NCBI GenBank assembly: GCA_045657625.1
Contig: JAZOTM010000032.1
Location: forward strand, 1-39,977
Length of the DNA: 39,977 nt
Source of the DNA: JAZOTM01 sp045657625
Lineage (GTDB): Bacteria; Bacillota; Clostridia; Lachnospirales; Lachnospiraceae
Reading direction: 5' to 3'
Shown here: positions 1 through 8,367 of the stretch, piece by piece
Numbering within the stretch: the stretch's first letter is position 1
How the letters are laid out: each line of letters begins with the position of its first letter
The notes under the pieces: generated by a model
What the model saw: the letters and a program-made list of their open reading frames with translations, nothing else
The model's database searches: none
Told to the model about the DNA's origin: nothing
Translations under genes and position numbers: made by a program

Positions 1-980
1 GCATGGATTTGCTGCCGCTCAGTGTCGGAATATTCCTGATTCTTTCCGTATTTCTCTACGAAACCTTCTTCGCAGATATGTACCAGATATTCTTTGGCAG
101 AGGCAAATCCTTCCGGCACTTCATATTTCGGAATCTTATAATTATTAAACTCAATCTCTACATGACAACGGTCTGCGATTTTCTGGGTGTTATCAATGGC
201 TTCCGGTACATAAGAAAAAAGCTGACGCATTTCCTCTTCACTCTTTACGTAATACTGTCCACCTTCATAGCGCATACGATTTTCATCGTCTACGAACTTT
301 CCGGTCTGAATGCAGAGCAATACATCATGGGCTTCCCAGTCCTCTGCATAGGTATAATGGCAATCATTGGTGGCCACCAAATCAATGCCTGTCTCCTCGT
401 GCATACGAAGCAGTCCCTGAATCACAGTCTGCTGTGCAGGGATTCCATGATCCTGCAACTCTAAAAAGAAATTGTCTTTTCCAAAAATCTCCTGGTATTC
501 CAATGCAATTTTCTTTGCATCTTCATAAAGCCCCATGTGCAGATATCTGGGAATCTCTCCGGCCAGACACGCAGACAAACAAATCAAGCCTTTGGAATAC
601 TGACGCAACAATTCCTTATCCACGCGCGGTTTGTAATAAAAACCTTCGGTAAATCCACGAGAAACAATCTTCATCAAATTCTGATAGCCCTCATTGTTTT
701 CCGCCAACAAAATCAAATGATAATATCTCTCATCTGACTGTCCTTTTTCTCGATCAAAGCGAGAGTTTGGAGCTACATATACTTCACAACCCAAAATTGG
801 ACGAATGCCTTCTTTTTTACAGAGTTTGTAAAAATCAATCACGCCATACATAACGCCATGGTCCGTAATTGCTGCACTATCCATCCCCAATTCCTTCACT
901 CTGGATACGTATTCTGTTATTTTATTTGAACCGTCCAACAAACTATATTCTGTATGGACGTGAAGATGTGTAAATGCCAT
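1..980 (-). CDS. dnaE: DNA polymerase III subunit alpha (DnaE), N-terminal part
   Basis: Replicative DNA polymerase III alpha subunit of the DnaE type. Only the first 326 or so codons are in the window; the gene runs off the left edge. Reading the minus strand from the ATG at 978-980 gives MAFTHLHVHTEYS followed by ITDHG, the metal-binding start of the PHP domain found at the N-terminus of bacterial DnaE. Later segments such as GCEVYVAPNSRF and CLAGEIPRYL also fit that family. The frame stays open to the window edge, so I see no frameshift. A GGGAG ribosome site precedes the ATG. A TATAAT box on the minus strand at 1010-1015 could be its -10 element, though no good -35 goes with it. The N-terminal PHP domain separates this from PolC-type enzymes, in which PHP is internal. 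Confidence 0.95.
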   Translation of the reverse strand, partial: MAFTHLHVHTEYSLLDGSNKITEYVSRVKELGMDSAAITDHGVMYGVIDFYKLCKKEGIRPILGCEVYVAPNSRFDREKGQSDERYYHLILLAENNEGYQNLMKIVSRGFTEGFYYKPRVDKELLRQYSKGLICLSACLAGEIPRYLHMGLYEDAKKIALEYQEIFGKDNFFLELQDHGIPAQQTVIQGLLRMHEETGIDLVATNDCHYTYAEDWEAHDVLLCIQTGKFVDDENRMRYEGGQYYVKSEEEMRQLFSYVPEAIDNTQKIADRCHVEIEFNNYKIPKYEVPEGFASAKEYLVHICEEGFVEKYGKNQEYSDTERQQIH

Positions 981-1144
981 ATGCTCTCCCTTTCTTTTCA
1001 CTGTGCTCTATTATAACATCCTCCCCTTTCTCCTTCTATCAGTAAAACGACGAAATTTGTTTTAAAAAAGGAAATATGCTATCATCGACTACAACAAGCA
1101 ATTTTAAGGTGTACTTCAGAGGTTCGCATGTCCGAAAGCATATA

Positions 1145-1295
1145 GAATTTCATGAAATTGTGTAGAATAACATGGAATTCCAAAAGTCATACTGCGAAGC
1201 AGTATGTAAATAGATCATTAAGTCATTGTGCAAGCTTGCTTGCTAAAATGGCTTAATGATTTATTTGCAGAGCGTTTACGCCATGACTTTTGGAA
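1145..1295. repeat. Composite palindromic element
   Basis: Several inverted repeats sit one after another or nested. A perfect 14-bp palindrome AATTTCATGAAATT lies at 1146-1159. Perfect 13-bp inverted ends TTCCAAAAGTCAT (1178-1190) and its complement (1283-1295) enclose the rest. Inside are an 8-bp stem with a GAA loop (1188-1206) and a long stem pairing 1208-1227 with 1247-1266, broken only by G-U type pairs. The arrangement could be a small mobile palindromic repeat (MITE or REP-like) or a structured transcript. It carries no ORF. Its identity is inferred from symmetry alone. Confidence 0.6.
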
Positions 1296-1316
1296 CGATA
1301 TATTTTCACTATAGCC

Positions 1317-1346
1317 TTTAAACTGATGTGATTCTTGCAATATACT
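1317..1346 (+). promoter_or_regulatory. Candidate sigma-A promoter of the patatin-like gene
   Basis: TTTAAA (1317-1322) and TATACT (1341-1346) are separated by 18 bp and lie about 50 bp before the start codon. The -35 box is weak, so this is tentative. If correct, transcription starts downstream of the palindromic element, which would then not be part of this mRNA. Confidence 0.35.
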
Positions 1347-1396
1347 TACATCTGGGCCTTGAAGACAGCTTCTGATATGAAAAGGGGATTTTACTT

Positions 1397-2254
1397 ATGA
1401 AAACTGGATTGATTGTAGAAGGTGGCGGCATGAAATGTGCCTATACTGCCGGAATATTGGATAAATTCTTAGACTATAACCTCACTTTTGATTTAGCCGT
1501 CGGCGTATCTGCCGGTGCCTCCTGTACAGCGAGTTATATTGCAGAGCAGTATGATCGTAACCGTCGCTTCTTTGTAGAACACGTCAATAACCCCAATTAC
1601 CTTGGAATCCACAGCCTATTAAAAACCGGTTCCCTGTTTGGTCTAGACTATATCTACAGCGAAATTACCAATTCAGACGGTGAAGATCCTTTAGACTATG
1701 ATACCTTTATAAACAGTCCCGTAGAATACTACGCAGTAGCCACTGATGCCAAAACCGGAAAGCCCAGATACTTTGGAAAAAGCGAAGTACCCAGAGACGA
1801 TTATCAGGTTTTTAAAGCCTCTTCCGCGATTCCTGTGGCTTGTAAACCTATTCAGGTAAGAAATAACCTATATTTCGATGGCGGCATTTCGGACCCCATT
1901 CCAGTGAAATTTGCTGAAACACAGGGATGCAAAAAAATGGTACTTGTTCTTTGTCGTCCCAAGGACACTATCCGAGAAGAACAAGACTATCTTCCATTTA
2001 TAAAAAAGGCTCTCCGCCGTTATCCGGAAACCTTTGAACGCATTGCCCATCGACATGAAACCTACAATGATACCCTATCCTATGCAAAGTGGTTGGAGGA
2101 GGAAGGAAAGCTTTATATTATAGCCCCCAAGGACACTCTGCCTGTCAGTACCTATACCAAAGACCCTGCCGTTTTACAGCAATTATATGATATTGCTTTT
2201 GAAGAATTTGAGGCAGAAAAAGACGATTTATTTGCATTTTTAAACAAAGAATAA
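1397..2254 (+). CDS. Patatin-like phospholipase family protein
   Basis: Predicted serine acyl hydrolase of the patatin family, probably acting on lipid esters in the cytoplasm; its true substrate is unknown. The 285-residue protein has the glycine-rich oxyanion segment GGGMK at residues 9-13, the nucleophile elbow GVSAG with Ser38, and the catalytic Asp161 in the DGGISD segment, so the Ser-Asp dyad is intact. The length and the region after the patatin fold resemble the bacterial YjjU-like group. There is no signal peptide or membrane segment. AAAGGGG precedes the ATG at a usable distance. The gene stands alone, divergent from dnaE and convergent with the GH53 gene, with which it shares a terminator. 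Family assignment is firm; the function beyond acyl hydrolysis is not. Confidence 0.9.
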   Translation: MKTGLIVEGGGMKCAYTAGILDKFLDYNLTFDLAVGVSAGASCTASYIAEQYDRNRRFFVEHVNNPNYLGIHSLLKTGSLFGLDYIYSEITNSDGEDPLDYDTFINSPVEYYAVATDAKTGKPRYFGKSEVPRDDYQVFKASSAIPVACKPIQVRNNLYFDGGISDPIPVKFAETQGCKKMVLVLCRPKDTIREEQDYLPFIKKALRRYPETFERIAHRHETYNDTLSYAKWLEEEGKLYIIAPKDTLPVSTYTKDPAVLQQLYDIAFEEFEAEKDDLFAFLNKE

Positions 2255-2270
2255 TACCATTCGTTTATAA

Positions 2271-2306
2271 AAATTGGACTTAGAGATTTTTCTCTAAGTC
2301 CAATTT
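2271..2306. terminator. Bidirectional intrinsic terminator
   Basis: A perfect 16-bp stem (2271-2286 with 2291-2306) closes a TTTT loop, with T runs on both strands. It sits between the convergent patatin-like and GH53 genes and can end both transcripts. Confidence 0.9.
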
Positions 2307-2310
2307 TTAT

Positions 2311-4155
2311 TTATTCTACTTTATATAATCCAAAATCATCTACCGTTCCCCAACTGTTTACATTCGTTTTGATGCGCACACCTATGGTAAGATTTCCATC
2401 CTCCACCTCTATTCCGGATATGGTTGGATTCTTCCAGTCAATATACGTCGTCAATTGAAATGCTTCTACTTCTTCTCCTGCTGAAGTGACTGCATATAAT
2501 TCAAATTCTGCACCATCTGTAAAATCACCACCTTGAGAAAATGCTGTTAAATCATAAACTCCAGGTTCCAAATCTGTAAAGGTTTGTTCTATTGAAAAAG
2601 TCATATCCGATGTATCCGAAAAGAAATGGAAGGAGTAATCTCCACTATATGCGTCTGCCGGATTTTCAAAAAAGTCCGTAGGATTGGCATCACCCACATA
2701 ACTCACTATCCACATCGAAGTATCTTCCTCTTCAAATCCCGGATTCTGTACCAGGTTTTCATAATCAGCATAATTGCTGCTTCCCACCATTTCTTCTTCC
2801 GTACTGCGTACGCCGATTACGGAAGGGTCATAATCCAATGCTGATTCTAGCGTAGTTCCATATTTTAAATATTTCCACACATTGATAGAAGCCAAAGGAT
2901 TTCCATCATAGTCAAAAAACGCCTGATTTTCCCATGCACATCCACCATAGTAAAGTCCTGCATCCGTTGGGTCGTATTCTCCCGCATAGCTGCTGGCCCA
3001 GCCACTGCCAAATTCTTCCCAAATCGAAGAATTGTCCTCATCTGCATCTCCTACCGGCAACCATGCACCTTCCCAATAAAAGACTCCGGAAGCACCGGCT
3101 TCATTTGCTGCATTTACCACATCACGGATCATACTGGTCTGTCCCTGCACGGTTGCGGGGTAACCACTTACCGCATCTGTCGTTCCAAGAAAACTGTTGC
3201 TTGTACCATCCCCTTCTTCCGTAGTGTAACCATAAGAAGTCTCCGCTAAAATCACTTCTTTTCCATAGGTCTCACGAATGGTAGACACTACCGTTTGCAT
3301 ATTTTCAAAGCTACCATCCCAGAAAGGATAATATGACAAGCCCAACACATCATAATCCAACTGATTCTCATCCAGTTTTTTTACCAAATCGTAGATTTTA
3401 TCGGTTTCATTGATCTTTGTATAATGAATCACTGTTTTTATGTCTTTTCCATATTTTTCAGACACTTGACGCACAGCTCCACAGCCTGCTTTTAGCAAGG
3501 TAATGACATTGTCATAATCTGTTTCTCCTGCCATTCCATAATTGATTTCATTTCCTACCTGCACCATGGAAACATCTACTCCGGCATCCAGCAACTGGGT
3601 CAAACTATCTGTAGTATATGCATCCAAAGCCTCCGCCTTTTCTTCCACCGTCATATCTTCCCATGCTTTCGGTGCATTCTGTCTTTTCCAATCTGCCCAA
3701 AAATCAGAATAATGGAAATCTATACAAACCTGCATACCATATTTCGTAGCACGTTCTCCCAACTCTATTGCTGTAGCTAAATCATTATTGCCACCGCCAT
3801 ATCCATTTCCTTCTTCATCATATGGGTCATTCCAAACACGTAACCTTACATAGTTGACTCCAGCCTCTGCAAAGGTTTGAAACACATCCTGTTCTTCTCC
3901 GTCAAAGTTGTAATAGGTAACGCCACTATTCTCCTCAACCAATACCGTAGATAAATCCATTCCACGAATAAAATCATCGGACAAATTTGGAACCGCTTCT
4001 ACATAAACGTCACTATCTTCCGGTCCCGTTGGTAAAGCCGATGTCGCTTGAGACTCTGTTGACTCTACAGCTTCTGTGGTGCTTCCACATCCTGTCAGCA
4101 ATAAGGCCCCACATAAAAAAGCGCTCATTGCTTTTCCCCATAATTTTCTTTGCAT
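2311..4155 (-). CDS. Secreted GH53 endo-beta-1,4-galactanase lipoprotein
   Basis: Predicted arabinogalactan endo-beta-1,4-galactanase that cuts galactan side chains of pectin at the cell surface. The 614-residue product starts with a lipoprotein signal whose lipobox is LTGC (Cys23). The GH53 barrel spans about residues 55-435, with the acid/base Glu203 in QVGNEINYG and the nucleophile Glu305 in ILAETSYGY. The C-terminal 145 or so residues (NLVQNPGFEEE onward) look like a beta-sandwich carbohydrate-binding module of the CBM61 kind, known to accompany GH53; I am less sure of that. I chose the ATG at 4155 because AGGGAG lies just upstream; a longer frame from a GTG at 4185 would put this ribosome site inside the gene. 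It is divergent from an AraC regulator, the likely controller. Confidence 0.93.
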   Translation of the reverse strand: MQRKLWGKAMSAFLCGALLLTGCGSTTEAVESTESQATSALPTGPEDSDVYVEAVPNLSDDFIRGMDLSTVLVEENSGVTYYNFDGEEQDVFQTFAEAGVNYVRLRVWNDPYDEEGNGYGGGNNDLATAIELGERATKYGMQVCIDFHYSDFWADWKRQNAPKAWEDMTVEEKAEALDAYTTDSLTQLLDAGVDVSMVQVGNEINYGMAGETDYDNVITLLKAGCGAVRQVSEKYGKDIKTVIHYTKINETDKIYDLVKKLDENQLDYDVLGLSYYPFWDGSFENMQTVVSTIRETYGKEVILAETSYGYTTEEGDGTSNSFLGTTDAVSGYPATVQGQTSMIRDVVNAANEAGASGVFYWEGAWLPVGDADEDNSSIWEEFGSGWASSYAGEYDPTDAGLYYGGCAWENQAFFDYDGNPLASINVWKYLKYGTTLESALDYDPSVIGVRSTEEEMVGSSNYADYENLVQNPGFEEEDTSMWIVSYVGDANPTDFFENPADAYSGDYSFHFFSDTSDMTFSIEQTFTDLEPGVYDLTAFSQGGDFTDGAEFELYAVTSAGEEVEAFQLTTYIDWKNPTISGIEVEDGNLTIGVRIKTNVNSWGTVDDFGLYKVE

Positions 4156-4334
4156 CTTTCCACTCTCCCTACTTTTTCCTATCACAGGTAATATGGCTAC
4201 TTACTATGCCATGATTCCCTGTTTCACTTTCATTATATATAGATTTTTCTTTCATTCCCATGAATAAACTTCTATAATATATACACAATCTTCTCATTTT
4301 TAAAATAGATTGAGTACAAAGGGGACTTGAAAAC
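4156..4334. promoter_or_regulatory. Divergent promoter region, GH53 and AraC
   Basis: The 179-bp gap between the divergent genes carries TATAAT boxes for both directions: minus strand at 4232-4237 (toward GH53) and plus strand at 4273-4278 (toward the AraC gene). Matching -35 boxes are poor, as expected if both promoters need an activator. I see no clear operator repeat. Confidence 0.45.
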
Positions 4335-5201
4335 ATGTATTTAAACTATGCCAACAATCAATGGGATACTCCGCAAGGATATACCACCACTTCTACAGCC
4401 TTGGAAATCAATAGCTGTGGCACTTATCAGCTAGACGGCAGCGACTATTTAGAAACCTGCAGACCCAATGGTCGGCAGGATTATCAACTTTTGTATATTG
4501 CCTCCGGAAAAGGCTATTTTTACAAAAACGAAAAAGCAAAGGCAACCATACTTCCCAGCGGTTCTATCTTTGTCTATGCACCGGAAAACTATCAACGTTA
4601 TGAATTCTTTGGAAAACATCACACCTGTGTCTATTGGATTCATTTTACCGGAGAAGCTATTTCTACCTTATTCTCCCAATATCAGCTTCCTATTTCTGCC
4701 CAGAGTTTCTCTGTAGGTAGCTCCTATCATTATGTGGCTCTTTTTGATCAAATCATCGAAGAACTGCAAAAGAAAAATCCTTGTTATAATGAAAGTATGC
4801 GTTTATATTTCCAACAATTATTGCTCTCCATGGGCCGAACGCAAGGAATCTCTCCCAAACAAAGCAATACAGAAAACATAATGGAAACCTTTACTACTTA
4901 CTTACAACAGCACTACCAAGATCCTATTGATATGGACACTTATATTCGAAAACAAGGATATAGCATCAGCACCTTTTATCGCCAATTTACACAGCATATT
5001 GGGTGTTCTCCTTTGCAATACCTTATTCAAATTCGCATCAAAAACGCAGAAATGCTTTTGTCTTCTACGAACTTAAGCATTGGAGAAATCGCATCTATGG
5101 TAGGCTATGAAAATGCACTCTACTTTAGTCGCATCTTTGCAAAGCATGTGGGATGTCCTCCCAGCGAATATCGAAAACGGCTTCGAAATCCTGTGTTATA
5201 A
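4335..5201 (+). CDS. AraC family transcriptional regulator (galactan locus)
   Basis: DNA-binding regulator of 288 residues. The N-terminal part (about residues 20-170) is cupin-like, including an SIFVYAPENYQRYEFF stretch typical of AraC sugar-sensing domains. The C-terminal 100 residues carry the two helix-turn-helix motifs of AraC/XylS proteins; the second reads IGEIASMVGYENALYFSRIF, the best conserved part of the family. The start ATG follows AAAGGGG. It is transcribed divergently from the GH53 galactanase, so the simplest reading is that it activates that gene in response to galacto-oligosaccharides. The ligand is inferred from context only. No transporter is linked here, so uptake of the products must be encoded elsewhere. 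Confidence 0.92.
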   Translation: MYLNYANNQWDTPQGYTTTSTALEINSCGTYQLDGSDYLETCRPNGRQDYQLLYIASGKGYFYKNEKAKATILPSGSIFVYAPENYQRYEFFGKHHTCVYWIHFTGEAISTLFSQYQLPISAQSFSVGSSYHYVALFDQIIEELQKKNPCYNESMRLYFQQLLLSMGRTQGISPKQSNTENIMETFTTYLQQHYQDPIDMDTYIRKQGYSISTFYRQFTQHIGCSPLQYLIQIRIKNAEMLLSSTNLSIGEIASMVGYENALYFSRIFAKHVGCPPSEYRKRLRNPVL

Positions 5202-5215
5202 ATATATGTATTATT

Positions 5216-5458
5216 TTTTATATGATATAGGAATTGCTCCATGACATGTGCCCCATGCATCCGCTGCATGTTCGTCTTCTTCGCTCGTCCCTTCCATTTG
5301 ACCAACATGTCCCAAGTTGTCAAACAACAATTTACCTCCGAGGTAAATTTCCGCCCTTGGAAATTGCTTTTTCCGAATATTTGTTAGGGCCATGAAATCA
5401 AAATGCTTTGCATGCAAGCATACTCGCACTTTGATTTATGGTCCTTTATCATATAAAA
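5216..5458. repeat. Large palindromic element with internal hairpins
   Basis: The 17-bp ends (5216-5232 and 5442-5458) are inverted repeats with one mismatch. Inside are GACATGT/ACATGTC arms (outer pair near 5242 and 5305), a CATGCA...TGCATG hairpin, a near-perfect AATTTACCTC/GAGGTAAATT stem (5329-5349), an AATTTCC/GGAAATT stem (5346-5365), and a bulged stem pairing CCATGAAATCAAA with TTTGATTTATGG (about 5391-5441) around a GCATGC centre. The dense stems suggest a structured RNA or a dispersed palindromic repeat rather than spacer DNA. I infer this from symmetry and cannot test copy number. Confidence 0.6.
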
Positions 5459-5460
5459 AA

Positions 5461-5490
5461 ACGACATGTAGCCGAAGCCACATGTCGTTT
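5461..5490. terminator. Bidirectional intrinsic terminator
   Basis: The stem ACGACATGT (5461-5469) pairs with ACATGTCGT (5480-5488) over a 10-nt loop, with A6 before and T5 after. It serves the minus-strand surface-protein gene and can also end transcripts coming from the AraC gene. Confidence 0.85.
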
Positions 5491-5508
5491 TTATTTACCT
5501 ATTTCTCA

Positions 5509-8367
5509 TTAATTTGGTTTTTTGATTTTTAATTTCTTGTAAACAGTAGTTCCAGCTGCTGTCAATACTACAAGTGCTGCTGCAAGTAATGCAAAGAGTA
5601 AGCCAAGATTCACACCCTGTTCATTTGCTGAGAGTGGCGTTTCCTCATCTGCAATATCTGCTGCAGTATCCTCTGCATCGTCATTTGCTGCAAGTGGTGT
5701 TTCCTCGTCTGTGATATCTGCTGCTGCATCCGCATCTGCATTTGCGTCTGCATCTGCATCTGCATTTGCATCGTTATTTGTGGTTGCTGCAGTTGTAGTT
5801 GTTCTTCTAGTGGTTACGGTTGCAGTTGTTGCTGTTGTATCCGTAGCATCGGTGCTAGCATCTGCAGTAGTTACGGTTGCCTGTACAGGAGTTGTCTCCG
5901 GAACCGGTACAATCGTTGGAAGAACTACGTTATTTGCAATAATTGTTTTTAATTTTGCATTTGCTGTATCAAGGGCTGCATTTGCATCTTCCAAAGCTGC
6001 TTCTGCTTCTTCTTTTGCAATTGTAGCATCAGCTAATGCTGTTTCTGCAACTTCAAGTTCTGCTTCTGCTTCTTCGATTTCCGCATCGGTTGCTTCTTTT
6101 GCTGCAACTAAAGCTGCCAATTTTTCTTTTGCTGCTTCTACAGCGGCTACTGCTGCATCATAATTTGTCTTTGTAGTAGTTGCATTGGTCTTTGCTGTCT
6201 CAGCTGCTTCCAGATTTTCTTTCTGAGTAGCTAAAACATCTACCAAAGTTTCATCCTGCGTAGTAATAACTTCGTTTTCTTCATAAGAAACTGTAGTTAC
6301 CGGCGCCTTTACTTCTTCTACAGGTGCAGTGTACTGATTGTAAGTATCTGCTGCATAAGTAGTGGTGCGAACTGTTTCTGTAACAGTTTCTGTAGTTGTT
6401 GTAGTCTTGGTGTAGGAAATTGTGTAATAGTACGTTTTAACTTTTTCATATCTCCAATGAGGAAATGATTTATGTTCTACCCATTCCCAATGTGTCTCTG
6501 ATTCCACTGTAGAAGAGGTAACCACATATCCTTGATTTTGCAAAGAAGTTATTGCCTCATTCATAGCATTGGTAGCACTTGCCCTATCATTATAAGAAGA
6601 ACTATCGGATGAATAAGAATCCACAACTGTCGTAGTCTTTACATAATCCTGAGTTACAGTCTCTGTAATACCATCTTCCTGATGGGTATCCTTCGGGCTA
6701 TTGGTATCGTCTACAGACTTTGAGATATTAACTGTAAATCCATTACCACCACCAATTCGATTCAACCACGCGCTGAAATTTTCAAACCAATTAGGATCAC
6801 TAGGGTCAACATCAACTTCCCACATAAAGCCAAGTGCTCTTACTGTTACTGTTGCTGTTTCCCCTTCTTGCAAACCATCAATAATGTTCTTTAATTCTCC
6901 CTTATTTTTGGCAGGTTTCGGTACTGTTACTGTTTTCGTATTATAACTATCTACTACTGTATACTCTGACTTTGTATAGGTAGCTACTTCATCCCCAGTC
7001 TTTTCATAAGTAACTGTGGTATTTTCCCATACATATCCCTGAGGTTCACCATTTGTTGTCTCTGATACAACAGAGTCCTGATCTGCGGTATCTATCGCAT
7101 AAAAACCTTTGGTTGCATCTTCTGAGTCAATTAAAATAATATGTGTGGTAGTTGTTGCTTCGTATTCTGTGCCATCAGCAGTTGCATAGCTTTCTTCTAC
7201 TGCTTCTCTTAAAACTACATCTTCTGTAGAGGAAGATTCTGTTTTCTCAGAAATAGAAAGTACGCTTTCTTCATTTTCCTCGAAATCATAAATCTTTGTA
7301 ACAACCTTACCATCTGCATCTGTATAAGTAACAATCTTGTTGGTTACTGTGGTATAAACCGGTTCAAAAGTACCATCTTCTTTTTCGGTATAGCCGGAAA
7401 TATAAGTAGTATCTTTTTCACTAAAGGTAATATTCTTCGCATCTGCGTCACCGGTTAAAATGTAGTATTCTACAATTTTCTGTGCTAATGCTTCTACCTG
7501 CGCTGCATAGGTGTCTTCTGTACCATCCATTGCTGCAAGAGTCTCCTGCGCTTCTGTAATCTGCTGATACAAATTGGTCTTTAATGCATTATAAGCGGCT
7601 TCTTTTTCTGTTTTTGCTGTTTCGACTTCTTCCTGCACGCTTGCAAGAAGTGCTTCTGCGTCTGCTAAATCCTGCTCTGCTGCATCAATTTCATCCTGAG
7701 TTGCATCAGCGTTTGCTACTGCCGCATCGAGTTTCTCCTTAGCTGCATCATAAGTATCCTGGGCATCCGCTAATACCTCATTGGTTGCTTCATATTTTTC
7801 CTGTGCTGCTGCCAAATCTTCCTTTGCAGTAGCAATGATTGTTTCTGCTGTTTTCTGAGAAGTGGTCTTGGTATTGATAGAATCTAAAGATTCCTTCACT
7901 TCTGTAGCTTCTGTAGTCACTTCATCGTAACTACTTTCTGCTGCATTTGCCTCTGTCTCAATGTCTGTATATTCTTCCAAAGTAATGTCGATTCCCTTAT
8001 AAGCAGCGATTTGATTCTCTGCTTCTGAATTGTCTACTGTTCCGTTGGCAATTTCAGTTTCTGCTTCTGCTACTTTTGCATTTGCTGCTGCAATGGTCTC
8101 ATCTGCAGTCATTTCGGTAACAACTTCACTGGAAGTTTCTGTAGATACTTCACTACTTACCTCAGAAGTCACTTCACTAGCCCCCTCCGCACCGGTAGCA
8201 CCTTCTGTTGTCACTTCTGTAGCAGGAATCGTAGCTACAACTTCCACATCCGGTTCAGCACCGAAAACATCTAATGTCTGCACCGGTGATAAAAATACAC
8301 CCGCCAATAAGGTTCCGGCCATAACCGCACTTATGGCTTTGCTTCTTAAATTCTTTCCTTTTCTCAT
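5509..8367 (-). CDS. Large cell-surface coiled-coil protein
   Basis: A 952-residue exported protein of unknown function. Residues 1-37 form a long signal peptide ending near VFGA. Then come a Ser/Thr/Glu-rich stretch, a long Ala/Glu/Lys coiled coil (about 90-285), a Thr/Tyr-rich presumably beta region (about 290-690) with a WEVDVDPSDPNWFENF segment, a second coiled coil (about 700-820), and a low-complexity tail with a Thr-rich run and an alternating NADADA run. The tail has two copies of a DEETPL motif, a membrane helix near residue 930 and a basic end (KKLKIKK), the pattern of a membrane-tethered wall-spanning protein. I see no LPXTG signal. The ribosome site GAGAGGAAG supports this ATG. 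The two coiled coils could pair and loop out the middle region. Possible roles are adhesion or envelope structure; neither is proven. Confidence 0.85.
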   Translation of the reverse strand: MRKGKNLRSKAISAVMAGTLLAGVFLSPVQTLDVFGAEPDVEVVATIPATEVTTEGATGAEGASEVTSEVSSEVSTETSSEVVTEMTADETIAAANAKVAEAETEIANGTVDNSEAENQIAAYKGIDITLEEYTDIETEANAAESSYDEVTTEATEVKESLDSINTKTTSQKTAETIIATAKEDLAAAQEKYEATNEVLADAQDTYDAAKEKLDAAVANADATQDEIDAAEQDLADAEALLASVQEEVETAKTEKEAAYNALKTNLYQQITEAQETLAAMDGTEDTYAAQVEALAQKIVEYYILTGDADAKNITFSEKDTTYISGYTEKEDGTFEPVYTTVTNKIVTYTDADGKVVTKIYDFEENEESVLSISEKTESSSTEDVVLREAVEESYATADGTEYEATTTTHIILIDSEDATKGFYAIDTADQDSVVSETTNGEPQGYVWENTTVTYEKTGDEVATYTKSEYTVVDSYNTKTVTVPKPAKNKGELKNIIDGLQEGETATVTVRALGFMWEVDVDPSDPNWFENFSAWLNRIGGGNGFTVNISKSVDDTNSPKDTHQEDGITETVTQDYVKTTTVVDSYSSDSSSYNDRASATNAMNEAITSLQNQGYVVTSSTVESETHWEWVEHKSFPHWRYEKVKTYYYTISYTKTTTTTETVTETVRTTTYAADTYNQYTAPVEEVKAPVTTVSYEENEVITTQDETLVDVLATQKENLEAAETAKTNATTTKTNYDAAVAAVEAAKEKLAALVAAKEATDAEIEEAEAELEVAETALADATIAKEEAEAALEDANAALDTANAKLKTIIANNVVLPTIVPVPETTPVQATVTTADASTDATDTTATTATVTTRRTTTTAATTNNDANADADADANADADAAADITDEETPLAANDDAEDTAADIADEETPLSANEQGVNLGLLFALLAAALVVLTAAGTTVYKKLKIKKPN
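5700..5775 (-). repeat. Low-complexity Asn/Asp-Ala coding repeat
   Basis: Within the surface-protein gene, 6-bp units of the GCATCT/GCATTT type repeat in tandem and encode the alternating NADADADA tract. Such tracts are prone to slippage, so length may vary between strains. A long antisense frame here is a by-product of the repeat. Confidence 0.7.

Larger units (their letters stand above)
981..1396. other. Intergenic region with nested inverted repeats
   Basis: This gap of about 416 bp between divergent dnaE and the patatin gene has no credible ORF. Its left end holds the dnaE leader and possible promoter. The centre (about 1145-1295) is a series of palindromes described separately. The right end holds a candidate promoter for the patatin-like gene. 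No tRNA or recognised riboswitch is visible. Confidence 0.7.
5202..5508. other. Intergenic region: palindromic element and terminator
   Basis: This gap of about 307 bp between convergent genes is almost filled by a large palindromic element (5216-5458) and an intrinsic terminator (5461-5488). A 72-codon minus-strand frame crosses the element, but it follows the palindromes and has no convincing ribosome site, so I do not call a gene. Confidence 0.7.

Noticed and set aside
3..464. Plus-strand frame at the left edge
   Set aside because: It is antisense to dnaE, whose PHP motifs are clear on the minus strand.
5211..5429. Minus-strand 72-codon frame with a GHVGQMEGTSEEDE segment
   Set aside because: It lies wholly inside the palindromic element and follows its stems; no convincing ribosome site, and the frame shows no fold signature.
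5700..5800. CRISPR-like repeat
   Set aside because: The hexamer units are contiguous and coding, with no unique spacers.
5711..6163. Plus-strand Ala/Ser/Val-rich frame of 150 codons
   Set aside because: It is the antisense of the coiled coil and NADADA repeat of the surface protein; biased codons on the other strand keep the frame open. No ribosome site.
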